A stretch of DNA of 64,000 nt from Flaccisagitta enflata (lineage: Eukaryota > Chaetognatha > Sagittoidea > Aphragmophora). The position numbers were made by a program, and so were the translations under genes. The stretch is taken from assembly GCA_965153355.1 (NCBI GenBank), contig OZ231126.1:23498001-23562000 (forward strand). Direction: 5' to 3'. The notes beneath the pieces are model-generated. The model was given only the letters and a program-made list of their open reading frames with translations, had not been told where the DNA came from and searched no databases. Within the stretch, counting starts at the first letter, position 1; each line of letters begins with the position of its first letter. Of the stretch, positions 54,878 to 64,000 are shown in pieces.

Positions 54878-55079
54878 AAACAAGTGACGCAGGGTCATAA
54901 TATTGCGGCCGGCTGGGCAGGGGCATCCAACCCCAGCGACAACCCAATCCTGCCTCACCCACACGCAAACACACACAAAAGGTTTCTAAAGCACTGCGTT
55001 TTTTTTTACTTTTCGACGCGATCATCACAGACCTACGGATGAACAAAGCCTCTTTTAAAGGTACATGTTCTCAACTAAC
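54878..55079 (-). mobile_element. A13: diverged family A element
   Basis: AAACAAGTGACGCAGGGTCATAA, GGCTGGGCAGGGGCATCCAACCCC and CACACGCAAACACACACAAAAGG, then ACAAAGCCTCTTTTAAAGG. The subfamily is shared with A5. The tetranucleotide core is nearly gone. Confidence 0.6.
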
Positions 55080-55209
55080 AACGCCGAATACACGGCAATC
55101 CAGTCGCGGGCGGTTGGGCAGGAGCAGTAATGCGAAAACAGCTTGCAATGTTCCGGACCGAACGACCGACCGACACGGCAAGGTGTAAAGTTGCGTGTCT
55201 GAAACTAAA
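55080..55209 (-). mobile_element. A14: family A element
   Basis: ACGCCGAATACACGGCAATCC, CAGTCGCGGGCGGTTGGGC, a short GACC core (55165-55176), GGCAAGGTGTAAAGTTGCGTG and ACTAAAAAG. Subfamily of A1 and A2. Confidence 0.75.
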
Positions 55210-55385
55210 AAGCAGTTTTCAACCTTTCCATTTAGATAGCCAAAATGCGTTCATTCTTTGAGTTGTTCTAGTCAGAAAACAAGTGACATATCATGTCGAT
55301 GATACAATATTATTGTATTTCTATTTCCAACATCACGGTCTCTAAGAAATCCACCTGTTTTTTTTTTTTCAAGCCACTTCTTATT

Positions 55386-55523
55386 AGCCATGTACCCGGC
55401 CTTGTTAGTCGCGGACACGCGGGTCTGGAACATGTCATGTTGGTCGGTTTGTCTGTTAGTCACATTTCTGGTTTTTGCTCCTACCCATCCGTCCGCGTCA
55501 GGGGGGGGTTTCGGCCTTGTTTC
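55386..55523 (+). mobile_element. A15: family A element abutting a family A end fragment
   Basis: 55386-55404 is an isolated right end (GCCATGTACCCGGCCTTG). From 55405 TTAGTCGCGGACACGCGGG starts a copy whose core is reduced to GTTGGTCGGTTTGTC and which ends TTTCGGCCTTGTTT at 55523. Confidence 0.65.
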
Positions 55524-55535
55524 TAGTTGGGTGAA

Positions 55536-56172
55536 CGCGATGCTATAACAAGCCACAGTGGGCCTTAACTGGACACGAGTTTAAAAAAATCCACAATTGT
55601 AGTGACCTGCAAAAGTAAATATATTTTATGAGGGAGAATTGATATTGACCCTCAAAAAAAATTTCCCCTAAGAATTTTTGCAAATATTATTAAAGTAATC
55701 TAAATTTGTGAAATATTTGATATGATTTATGTGTTTAGATAATCTGACTCAAGATCTAGATTCCTGGTGATATTTCCAACCATTTCATAGGTTGCACTTT
55801 ATATTTTTTTGAGAAAAAAAAAATTATTTTGTTTGTTGCCATTATAACAAAAATAACAGTGGCTTAGAATATGAAAATTTTTTCATGAAAGTATATCATG
55901 TGATCTATCAAATCATTTCAAATTTCACCAGGAATATAAATCTTTGATCAGCATTACAAAACACATAAGTCCTAAAGATCTATATCAAATATTTGAAATC
56001 TTTTTTACCCAAAGTGATTTTCAAGGGTCAACTTCAATTTCCACTATGAAATATACCTACTTATGCCAGTCGCTACCATCGGGGATTTTTTTTTTACTCG
56101 TATCCTATTAAGGCCCACTGTGGGGCTATGTCCGTTGGTTGGTCAGTTAATCGGTTGGTTCATCCCACTAAG
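55536..56172 (+). mobile_element. A16: family A remnant split by a TIR element
   Basis: ACGCGATGCTATAACAAG before 55553 and GGCTATGTCCGTTGGTTGGTC after 56123 join to the family A motif CTATAAGAGGCTTTGTCCG type. The right end is lost. Confidence 0.5.
55553..56123. mobile_element. TIR element inside A16 (571 bp)
   Basis: CCACAGTGGGCCTTAACTGG and its diverged inverse (reverse complement CCACAGTGGGCCTTAATAGG) mark the ends. Similarity continues for about 30 bp. The interior is AT-rich without an open frame. No convincing TSD, so the superfamily is undetermined. Confidence 0.65.
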
Positions 56173-56174
56173 CC

Positions 56175-56349
56175 TTTTTAGTCGCGGACACGCGACTCTA
56201 CACCTTGCCGTGTCGGTCGGTAGGTCGGTCGGTCGGTAGGTCTGTTGGTAGGTCCGTCCGTCCGTCACATCTTTGAATACCGAGCGGTTTTTGCATTACT
56301 GCTCCTGCCCAACCGTCCGCAACTGGATTGCTGTGTATCCGGCCTTGTT
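56175..56349 (+). mobile_element. A17: family A element
   Basis: TTTTAGTCGCGGACACGCGACT, CTACACCTTGCCGTGTCGG, a GTCGG/TAGGTCC core, GCATTACTGCTCCTGCCCAAC and GTGTATCCGGCCTTGTT. Subfamily of A1. Confidence 0.88.
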
Positions 56350-56436
56350 ATCATATACAGGCGTTTTTTATATTACTGCCCCTGCCCACCCACATGCAAC
56401 TTGGGTAGCTATGTATCAGCCTCAATGTTCTTATAA
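56350..56436 (+). mobile_element. Family A right-end fragment
   Basis: TTATATTACTGCCCCTGCCCACC and ACTTGGGTAGCTATGTATC match family A right halves. There is no palindromic end or core. Confidence 0.55.
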
Positions 56437-56936
56437 ACAAGGTTCTTAGTCAAAGATTTGAGTGTACAATAAGAGTAAAATACCAGATCAGACCAGCTAT
56501 ACTTCATAAGATATATACTATCTTTTGTTAGAAAAACAGTAACGTCAAGAAAAAGGGAACAACAATATGAAAAGTGATAAGATCACTATGAGTATGACTG
56601 TTGATGAATTCAAAATTGACGAGAAAAGTTTCATCTTTCGAAAGTTCAGCCCTGATTGTAACACGTTGGATTCAATTCATCTTCCTCCTCCCCCTCTTCT
56701 TCCTTGTCGTCGTCATCCTCCTTGTTTCTCCCAGCTATCATGTTTTTGCCATTATAACGCGTTAATTTCGAAGTTGAGAAACCTAGCCGGCAACGGAACA
56801 TGGAGTAAACCCGATAATTTTTTGCAAAAACCGAGACGCATCCTCCTGCAGAACACGCCGGGAATAATGATAAATGTTCAAGTCGCTGGGTGTAAATAGA
56901 TAGAAAATTTGTGTCATTGAATGAGAATTTATTAGG
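56437..56936. other. Unique DNA
   Basis: An open frame of 110 codons (56567-56899, plus) has non-repetitive composition but no motif or family I recognise. It could be chance. Confidence 0.4.
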
Positions 56937-57102
56937 AGCTCGCGACTCTATACCCCGCTCTGTCCTTCCATCAGTTCATAAATACGTTTTCAGCATTTTT
57001 GCGGTCTTTTGCCTCACTGCTCCTGCCCAACGGCGATAGTAACTTCAAATACAACCCTTGCCCGCCAGTAAGCGACTGGAGTAGCCGCGTATCCAGTCTT
57101 GT
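56937..57102 (+). mobile_element. A18: diverged family A element
   Basis: GCTCGCGACTCTATACCCCGC starts it. The tetranucleotide core is only GTCCTTCCATC. CTCCTGCCCAACGG and GTAGCCGCGTATCCAGTCTTG follow. Confidence 0.7.
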
Positions 57103-57104
57103 GT

Positions 57105-57128
57105 GCGTGTGTGTGGGTGTGTGTGTGG

Positions 57129-57170
<42 letters not shown>

Positions 57171-57273
57171 CCTGAGTAAAATATAAAATTGTATTTTCGA
57201 AAAATTATTTATCTTAGAGGAAGGGTAATGTTAGAGTTGTCTTCTTGTAATGATCGAGATCATCAACTCAGCC

Positions 57274-57359
<86 letters not shown>

Positions 57360-57400
57360 TGTGTGTGTGAGTGTGTGTGTAGGAGTGAGTTTGTGTGTAG

Positions 57401-57489
<89 letters not shown>

Positions 57490-57511
57490 TGTGTGTGTTT
57501 GTGTGAGAGTG

Positions 57512-57563
<52 letters not shown>

Positions 57564-57596
57564 TGTGTGTGTGTATTTTTGTGAGTGTGTGTGTGT

Positions 57597-57641
<45 letters not shown>

Positions 57642-57675
57642 TGTGTGTGTGTGTGTGTGCGTGTGTGTGCGTGTG
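57105..57675. repeat. (GT)n complex microsatellite
   Basis: Three GT blocks (57105-57168, 57278-57344, 57400-57480) have GA and GAGT patches and a degenerate tail to 57675. Confidence 0.95.
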
Positions 57676-58049
57676 CACTTGTATTTGCACTTGAGCTTGC
57701 AAGCATGCGTAACAGACTTACTCCGCGTGGGCATGTGCAATTCCTTTTGAAGGATTCTTCGTGATAACGTTGATTTCTTAGCTCGCGTAAACGTTTCCAA
57801 CAATTGTTGCACCAGTTCATTGGATCTTGACGATCATGGCGTCTCTTTTTCATGTATTCTGCAGGGCCGGGTTTGATAAAAGGCTCATTTCTTTTTGTTT
57901 TTCATCTCTCTTTCTTTCTTTATTTTCCTTTTCTTTTTTCTCTCTTTAGTTCTTTTTGGTTCGGTTCATTGATCTGTCAGTCCGTCCATCACAAAGTTGC
58001 TTTTTCGAATTTTCTGTTCCGGCCCAACGTTTCGCGAGAAGGGTGGTCT
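57676..58049. other. Unique DNA
   Basis: No gene is supported. CT-rich from 57900. Confidence 0.5.
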
Positions 58050-58062
58050 TTCTTGCTTTCCT

Positions 58063-58116
<54 letters not shown>
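58050..58116. repeat. (TTTC)n microsatellite
   Basis: About 65 bp of TTTC adjoin family A copy A19. Confidence 0.95.
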
Positions 58117-58118
<2 letters not shown>

Positions 58119-58170
58119 TTTTTATTTTTTTCCTATTTTCTTATTTTCTTTTTTTCTTTTTTTCTTTCTT

Positions 58171-58378
58171 TTTAGTTGCGGACACGCAACTCTATAAGAG
58201 GACGTCCGTCCATCCATCAGTCCATCCGTCCGTGAGCACGAGTCATAAAGTGGAAAAACAAGCGTTTTGAAGTTTTTCTTGTTGAAGAGGGTGTTCGGTG
58301 GGGTGTTAGGTGTGAAAAGGGGGTTGGCTGCCCCTGCCCACCCGTCCGCAACGATATCGTGACCCGCGTCACTTGTTT
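58171..58378 (+). mobile_element. A19: family A element
   Basis: TTTAGTTGCGGACACGCAACT (arms AGTTGCG / CGCAACT, a compensated pair), CTATAAGAGGACGTCCGTCC, a CATC/CGTCC core, then CCCCTGCCCACCCGTCCGC. The last part, GACCCGCGTCACTTGTTT, is of the A5/A13 type. Confidence 0.75.
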
Positions 58379-59074
58379 ACTTACTTACTTTCTTCATTTC
58401 TCTGTCGGCCCCCATCTCTCTCTGATTGATTGATTCATTCATTTATTACGAATCATTCAACTTAGCCTTAATTTTCAATTAACTGATACGGATTTAGAGG
58501 ACGTGTCTTTTACCTAAGAAACATTTCTTTTCACGGTAATCACGACGACAGCTTGAAAAGACGAATCGAATATGAAGCATCGACAAAATGGCCGTGTTCC
58601 GTTGCGAGGTTTGCACTTTTAATACAAGTCCCATGTCTTCATTGTTAAAAAGATTGTGCGTAAGAAAAAAAGAAAGAAAGAAAAAAACGTGGATTCTCTT
58701 CCAACGCGTATTCTCATGCTGTTAGTGATATGACGAAAATCTAAGATCGCATTCTTTAATTAGCATTGAACCACCTCTCGGTCTGGAAATCAGAATTTTC
58801 ATTGTAATGACACCTTCGGAGAACCGTGGAATAATATTGATGAATTATCCCAATTTCAAAGTAATGGAAAAACATTTTCAATATTCATTGAAGCACAACT
58901 TACCAATAATCTACCAAAATTTACATTTCTTATTGTGAATCTCAAGGAATTCGGATGGAATGGGGGGGGGGGGGGTGGATATCAGAGAGGCGTGTCACAT
59001 ATAACTTATCAAAAAATTGGCTATTGCGTCATTGCATTGTATTAAATTGTTGCTATAAAAGCGGAAAATATGTA
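58379..59074. other. Unique AT-rich DNA
   Basis: A short TTAC repeat lies at 58377-58390 and a G run at 58961-58975. No gene is supported. Confidence 0.5.
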
Positions 59075-59585
59075 CAGTAGATGTCGTCTAGACTTGGAAA
59101 TACGGGGGAGCTCATAACCTGAGCATCAGTACAATGAGGGGATTGATATTTTACTGGTGTAATATATAGACCTTAAGGGGTTGACGATGGGGTATGGCAT
59201 CCCCCTAAGGCTTACCTTACAAAAAAAACTTTTAGTATAAAACATTATGATTAATCACTTTTATGATAGAATTTCAACTACATCTATTTGCTTTAATTGC
59301 AAAACCAGCCTGGGATTCAAACCTGGAACCTTCAAAAAAATAAACTGATCATAATGAATCTGAAGTTAAGTGAGTTAACCACTAGACCAATTCCAACAGC
59401 TGTTCAAGTGAAGCTAATATGATTTAGTATATTCAAAAAAAGTTTTTATCCACAGAGCTGGCATACCCCATCCTCAACCCTATAGGACATAAGCATTATA
59501 TACACACACAGTTTCATTTCATTGGCACAAATAGTAGTTATGATATGAGGGCCCCCGTATTTCCAAGTATAGACGACATCTACTG
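59075..59585. mobile_element. M6: TA-flanked MITE with 36-bp TIRs (511 bp)
   Basis: The left end CAGTAGATGTCGTCTAGACT and its inverse at the right extend over about 36 bp with few mismatches (to TACGGGGG). TA lies at 59073-59074 and 59586-59587. A mariner-type MITE is likely. A tRNA-like segment lies inside on the minus strand. Confidence 0.88.
59309..59397 (-). tRNA. tRNA-like segment or SINE head (not an intact tRNA)
   Basis: Read on the minus strand, TTGGTCTAGTGGTTAA fits an A box (59375-59390) and GGTTTGAATCCC fits a B box (about 59311-59325). The acceptor and T stems do not pair well and the middle is AT-rich and too long. It is best read as a decayed tRNA or a tRNA-derived SINE promoter captured in M6. 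Confidence 0.35.
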
Positions 59586-59691
59586 TATCCTTTTAGTCAT
59601 GTATTGTAATCGCAAGCAACCGGTGACTACTTTCTTCTCATATTATTGGCACTTTCTAGCGGCGAACTTGCCACCGCGCAATTTTTAGTCG
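59586..59691. other. Unique DNA
   Basis: A short stretch between M6 and A20. Nothing recognised. Confidence 0.4.
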
Positions 59692-59841
59692 CGTGCACGC
59701 GACTCTATGACCCACTCTGTCCGTCTGTCGGTCCGTCCGTCCGTCCGTCGGTCGGTCGGTCGGTCACACTTAGCTTTTCTTAGCTTTTTCGCCGCTCCTG
59801 CCCACCCGCACGCGACTTCGGCTCGTGTATACGGCCTTGTT
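59692..59841 (+). mobile_element. A20: family A element with perfect palindrome
   Basis: TTTTAGTCGCGTGCACGCGACT has a perfect 18-bp palindrome. CTATGACCCACTCTGTCC, a GTCC/GTCGG core (59717-59764), GCTCCTGCCCACCCGCACGC and GTGTATACGGCCTTGTT follow. It is the clearest short copy. Confidence 0.9.
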
Positions 59842-60140
59842 CATATTCGCCTTCTATTTTCCCCAAGTTTGCTTTTTCATGTGAGTCGCGTCTGAAGCTT
59901 TCTATATTTTTTTTGTCAAAGCGTTGAGCACTCAAGCACTGGGTCGCTGACGCGGCACAAAAACCTAATGGAATGAATGAAAAAGAAAGAGAACAAAGCG
60001 AAAAAAATGCTAGGGCTAGGTTTAAAGAAGAGGCAAGTTGGTGTGTGAAATCATGGAAGCTGGAATGGGGTGAGGGAAATTTTTGGAGGTTATGCATGGT
60101 GGCGAAAATATTATTACTCTTAATGGGCATATAGTAGAGT

Positions 60141-60358
60141 TTTTAGTCGCGTGCTACGCGACTCTACACCCCGCTTTGTCGGTCCGTTGGTCCGTCGGTC
60201 CGTCCGTCCGTCGGTCCGTCCGTCGGTCCGCCAAACTTTACTTTTTCGGCGTTTATGGGTTTTTTGGCTATATTGCTGCTGCCCAAATTCTCCACTGACC
60301 TCAAATATGGCCCCTGCCCACCCGCACGCGACTGGGGTAGCCGTGTATCCGGCCTTTT
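60141..60358 (+). mobile_element. A21: family A element, long subfamily
   Basis: TTTTAGTCGCGTGCTACGCGACT, CTACACCCCGCTTTGTCGG, a GTCC/GTCGG core (60178-60229), TTTTCGGCGTTTATGGG, a duplicated GCTGCCC/CCTGCCC segment with GACCTCAAATATGG, and GGTAGCCGTGTATCCGGCC. Subfamily with A7 and A9. Confidence 0.88.
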
Positions 60359-60699
60359 TTTAATGGAAGGCGAGCTTTTACGCATTTTGTAAGAATTGTT
60401 CAACAGTCTCTTTGTGAAAGACGTATTGCGTAGGTTTAACTGAAAACGGTTAGTTCTATGAAGTTAGCTAAGTGGGGCAGAAGGAGCTTTTGCTAGAGAC
60501 GGATGGGGGGGGGGAGAGAGAGGGGGGGGGATAATTTGAGTTTCAGTTTCATCACATATATTGATGTTGAAGACATGTCACAACAATTTCAATACAGCGA
60601 GTGCAGCAAAACAAAATAACTGGAGGATCTAAGTCTACTCGTAATCAATCGAAACAAGTTGCTTTGGTGCAGGGAATGGAGGGTGAATGGGGCAAAATT
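60359..60699. other. Unique DNA
   Basis: A G-rich patch lies at 60506-60532. No gene is supported. Confidence 0.5.
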
Positions 60700-60880
60700 T
60701 CGATGCAGTAGTGGCTCGAAGTAAGTGGTTGAATGTTGTCGAGGGGCAGGACTGCGAGGTTGAAGTGGCTCCAAGTAAGTGCAAAGAAAACGTAGTTGAA
60801 GAATTTTTGGGACAGGATTGTGAGGCTGTAGTGGCTCCAAGTAAGTGCAAAGAAAACGGGGTTAAGAGAATCGGGGGCCG
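60700..60880 (+). repeat. 66-bp tandem repeat, in-frame 22-residue period
   Basis: Nearly three units of 66 bp (anchors CAGGACTGCGAGG at 60747 and CAGGATTGTGAGG at 60813). A plus-strand frame (60687-60908) reads through all of them with the repeated peptide QDCEAVVAPSKCKEN. The unit length is a multiple of three and the second and third units are conserved, but no protein family is recognised and the frame is short. Confidence 0.6.
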
Positions 60881-61019
60881 AATTATGGGCTCTTGGTGCA
60901 AACGATAATTTCCATTCACGTTTATGCATGGATGTGATCCAGATTAAAATGGGAAAGGCTTCAACAGATTTCCACGCTTGCCTTCAACGCACTTCGCGTG
61001 GAGAGAAACGCTCTTTCTT

Positions 61020-61022
61020 TTC

Positions 61023-61114
<92 letters not shown>

Positions 61115-61115
61115 T
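61020..61115. repeat. (TTTC)n microsatellite
   Basis: About 95 bp of perfect TTTC. Confidence 0.97.
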
Positions 61116-61387
61116 TCACTAACTTCTTTTTCACTCTTTTTCCTTCTCGCATTTCATCGGTCGAATGCGCGCCAAGCAAATGTTGCCTAAAACGTCTTTG
61201 AATTTTTTTTCGGCATTTTGAGAATGTGTGGTCTGGTGCGTTGTTCCATCCTTTTTAGCCTAGTTCGTGGGTCTCTACCATTCAACTTTCGGTTGGTCGG
61301 TTGGTGGAATGTAAAAGCTTGTTAGCACAACTTCTTCACTGCATAAAGCCATTTACTCAAATTAGTGACGAAGTACCGACTGTACCA

Positions 61388-61440
61388 TCCATCCATCCAT
61401 CCATCCATCCATCCATCCATCCATCCATCCATCCATCCAT
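61388..61440. repeat. (ATCC)n microsatellite
   Basis: Thirteen ATCC units. Confidence 0.97.
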
Positions 61441-61599
61441 GAAATTCAATCTACTTTTACTACTTCCTACGGTGTCCGGTCTGTCACGCATTCGATGGAT
61501 GATCTAACAGACACTCTCAGACCCGCTCGGTCAAATAGTATTTGTAAGCGAATACCATCAATTTCAATTTTTTCGAACACAGCGTCAAATCTATAACTC

Positions 61600-62245
61600 T
61601 GGAGTGACGTGACGCCAGACTAGTTTCTCTCCAATGACGTGACGCCAAACTAGTTTCTCTCGGATGGCGTGACGCTTATCTAGTATCTCTCCAATGACGT
61701 TACGCCAGACTAGTTTCTCTCCAATGATGTGACGCCAAACTAGTTTCTCTCTGGCGTAACGCTTATCTAGTTTTTCTCCAATGATGTTACGCCAAAATAG
61801 TTTCTCTCCGATGGCGTGACGCCAATCTAGTTTCTCTCCAATGACGTTACGCCAATCTAGTTTTTCTTCAAGGATGTGGCACCAATCTACTTTCTGTTCA
61901 ATGATGTGACGCCAAACTAGTTTCTCTCCACTGACATGACGTCAAACTAGTTTATCTTGGATGACGTGACGCTAGTCTAGTTTCTCTCCAATGACGTAAC
62001 GCCAATCTAGTTTCTCTCCAATGACGAAACGCCAATCTAGTTTCTCTTGGATGGCTTGAAGCTAGTCTAGTTTCTCTCCAATGATGTAACGCCAATCTAG
62101 TTTTTCTCCAACGACGTGGCGCCAATCTAGTTTCTCTCGGATGGCGTGATGCCGATCTAGTTTCTCTCCAATGACGTGGCGCCAATCTAGTTTCTCTTCA
62201 ACGACGTGGCGCCAATCTAGTTTCTCTTCAATGTCGTGGCGCCAT
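61600..62245. repeat. 30-bp minisatellite with CCAAT and TGACGT motifs
   Basis: About 21 head-to-tail units of 30 bp, each with CTCTCCAATGACGTGACG then CCAATCTAGTTT. Typical units contain two CCAAT boxes on the plus strand and a TGACGT half-site of the CRE/ATF type. The unit length is a multiple of three and a minus-strand frame (61952-62185) gives a 10-residue RETRLAxRHW period. Unit variants (GGATGGCG, TTCAACGACG) are interspersed. Confidence 0.93.
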
Positions 62246-62892
62246 TTTCCCTCAGCCTGTTTTTAAGAAAAGGCGCTGACCCGAGGTTTTCGTCATGGTG
62301 GAATTTATAGCGCGAGGCCAATTTTCATGGTGGAAATACTTTGATGGTTGTATGGTTTCAAGCATTAACGGAATGTGCCAAGTCATTGACCTTCTGACCT
62401 CGAGGCTGTGGAGGGTGGAATCGGTGAGGACGAAGCGAAGTGAAGGGTAAGGACGTGGGTAGGGTAGTAAAGAAGGCTGAGGTGGTAGAAAGTGAGCAGG
62501 TCGAAGCGCTAAAACGTGAGCCGCTTTTAGTTTATAAGACTGATTCTAAGCCTGAGGGCAGATGTTACTCCAGATAGAGTTAGCTTGGGGCATATGCGAG
62601 CTGGCTGATGAACTTAGGGAGAGGGGACAAACGACCGTATAGATAAATGAACAATGATTTTTTTATGTTTTACCTCTGTGTTCTACAGAACATCGGCTCT
62701 TTGGGGCCGCTGCCCATAGAGGGGTGCGAGGAGGGATTGAATCTGAAACTGTTTGTCATCATCTATGACGACTGGATGTTACGCGTGATGAGCTCTAATT
62801 TCAGTTAACTGCCTATTAGTCAACGCCTGTCTCCCTTTCAAGGTTTATCCTAAATACTGGTGACACCACAAACGGTTGGGTGCGCTTTTTGT
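62246..62892. other. Unique DNA with a family B right end (B10)
   Basis: GTGTTCTACAGAACATCGGC then CTTTGGGGCCGCTGCCC (62679-62715) is a family B right arm. Upstream 62530-62640 has TGAGGGC/GCTGATGA fragments of a decayed core. The rest is unrecognised. Confidence 0.55.
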
Positions 62893-62904
62893 AAGGTTGT
62901 TGTT

Positions 62905-62953
<49 letters not shown>

Positions 62954-62969
62954 TTGTTGTTGTTGTTAA

Positions 62970-63066
<97 letters not shown>

Positions 63067-63104
63067 AATGTTGTTGTTGTTGTTAATGTTGTTGTTGTTG
63101 TTAA

Positions 63105-63197
<93 letters not shown>
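62893..63197. repeat. (GTT)n microsatellite, about 300 bp
   Basis: GTCGTT units (62907-62950) pass into GTT runs with four GTTAAT interruptions. It is open in every frame as poly-Val/Leu/Cys or poly-Thr/Asn/Gln. Confidence 0.97.
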
Positions 63198-64000
63198 AAA
63201 TTTAATTGTTATCTTTACATACCTCACGGTAATTTTGCGTCCACTATTTACACATGATCGTCTTCGAAATGCAAAAAAAGTTTGCCTCAGTTCGAACGTC
63301 CGCTTTTTTTTCACGCTCGCCGAGAAAGCTTCGTGGTCCTTTGAGGGCTCTCGGGACCCGCTTGATCTGTTTCATCATTACCGACAAAATTTGAATAGAG
63401 GTAATTGAGGCATCGAGAGATTTAGGATTTCGGCGCGAAAGAGAGAGGTTAGTCTTTCAAAACAGTATCTATCTGTGAAAGCAGTCGGTCGCGTCTTCTT
63501 CGTCTGTCCATTTGCTGAACTGACTAGCACTAGTATAGATATTGACCTCAGATCCTAAATCTAAGTCCTTGTGAATTTTCATATTTCTCTTTTATATGCG
63601 GCCGGTCCGAAGGTAGTAACGGCTTGAGCTCTAGCTTGAACTAATCTGCTTGAATTTGTTCCTGAAAGATACCTTGGCATATGCACATAACTCTGTTGAT
63701 CAAAATCTTGAACCTCTTAGGGGGCCCCTAGGGGCCCCAAAAAGCCCTTTGTGAGGTTTTTTTTTTTTTTAAAAGTGGGGTTCACTTGATAGGAAATTGC
63801 TTGATTCGCCTAGATCCAAAATCTTGCAATTTCACTATTTTCAAAAAGAATTAGAAAATTTTTGTGTCGGCCATATTTCAAAAGAAAGTTTAAAGATTCT
63901 CCTGGAATTTTTTTAGTTTGATATGGTTCTAAAGTATTTGAGCCAGAACCTTGAAATTTGAAACGTGCATTATTGAAAGCGCTGAGCAGGTCCGTGCAAA
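63198..64000. other. Unique AT-rich DNA, with an 18-bp palindrome
   Basis: GGGGCCCCTAGGGGCCCC at 63721-63738 is a perfect palindrome. GAGGTAATTG at 63399 fits a weak splice donor, but no exon is supported. Confidence 0.5.

Noticed and set aside
56567-56899. 110-codon frame of ordinary composition
   Set aside because: No homology recognised, no repeats and no context. It is kept only as unique DNA.
59309-59397. Functional tRNA gene
   Set aside because: A and B boxes match, but the acceptor and T stems do not pair and no anticodon arm can be drawn.
61952-62185. RETRLAxRHW repeat protein
   Set aside because: The frame exists only because the unit is 30 bp. Variant units break it on both sides and no start or domain context is seen.
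62860-63408. Val-rich frame ending in a non-repetitive tail before GAGGTAATTG
   Set aside because: Mostly GTT repeat. The tail of about 45 residues has no recognised family and no acceptor partner.

Overview
This window is nuclear DNA from a large-genome, repeat-rich animal, most likely a marine or aquatic invertebrate. I cannot name the species. Reasons: very long perfect dinucleotide tracts (GA/CT and GT/CA, many of 80-200 bp), long TTC/GAA, CAA, GTT, TTTC and GTCC/GTCG tracts, hAT- and mariner-type non-autonomous DNA transposons with intact target-site duplications, no bacterial-style gene packing, and a degenerate TTAGGG-like block at 0.8-1.1 kb. I found no open reading frame I would defend as a protein-coding gene. 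The long open frames are translations of tandem repeats (Leu-Ser runs from CT, Cys-Val from GT, Ser/Phe/Leu runs from TTC, a 40-residue period from a 40-bp satellite). No rRNA, intact tRNA or CRISPR array was seen.

Layout. 0-2.2 kb: a 620-bp hAT-type element (H1a) inserted in telomere-like repeat, then two direct copies of a 275-bp segment. 2.2-5.9 kb: AT-rich unique DNA with GA tracts. 5.9-6.4 kb: a family B element. 6.5-17.4 kb: a 10.9-kb satellite of about 270 copies of a 40-bp, 70% GC unit. Each unit holds a hairpin and a perfect GC box. 17.4-19.4 kb: more family B sequence carrying other insertions. 19.6-41 kb: unique AT-rich DNA studded with family A elements, TA-flanked MITEs, a second hAT family (E) and long microsatellites. 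41.5-46.3 kb: a nest of at least eight elements, several dated against each other by TSDs and filled/empty site pairs. 46.8-51.4 kb: another H1 copy splitting a GT tract, then family A and B copies. 51.4-60.4 kb: microsatellites, a cluster of family A copies and two more TIR elements. 60.7-64 kb: a 66-bp in-frame repeat, a 30-bp minisatellite with CCAAT and TGACGT motifs in every unit, and a GTT tract.

Two element families dominate and deserve description. Family A (21 copies or fragments) has a palindromic end (AGTCGCGTGCACGCGACT type), an internal GTCC/GTCG tetranucleotide tract and a second conserved end (GTGTATCCGGCCTTG). Family B (about 10 copies) has internal inverted arms (GGGCAGCGGCCCC), a core of 20-bp degenerate repeats, and inserts into short A or T runs. 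Both have conserved flanks around a tandem-repeat core, the architecture known from Helentron-derived elements such as mini-me and DINE-1. That assignment is my inference. All identities and boundaries were judged by eye.
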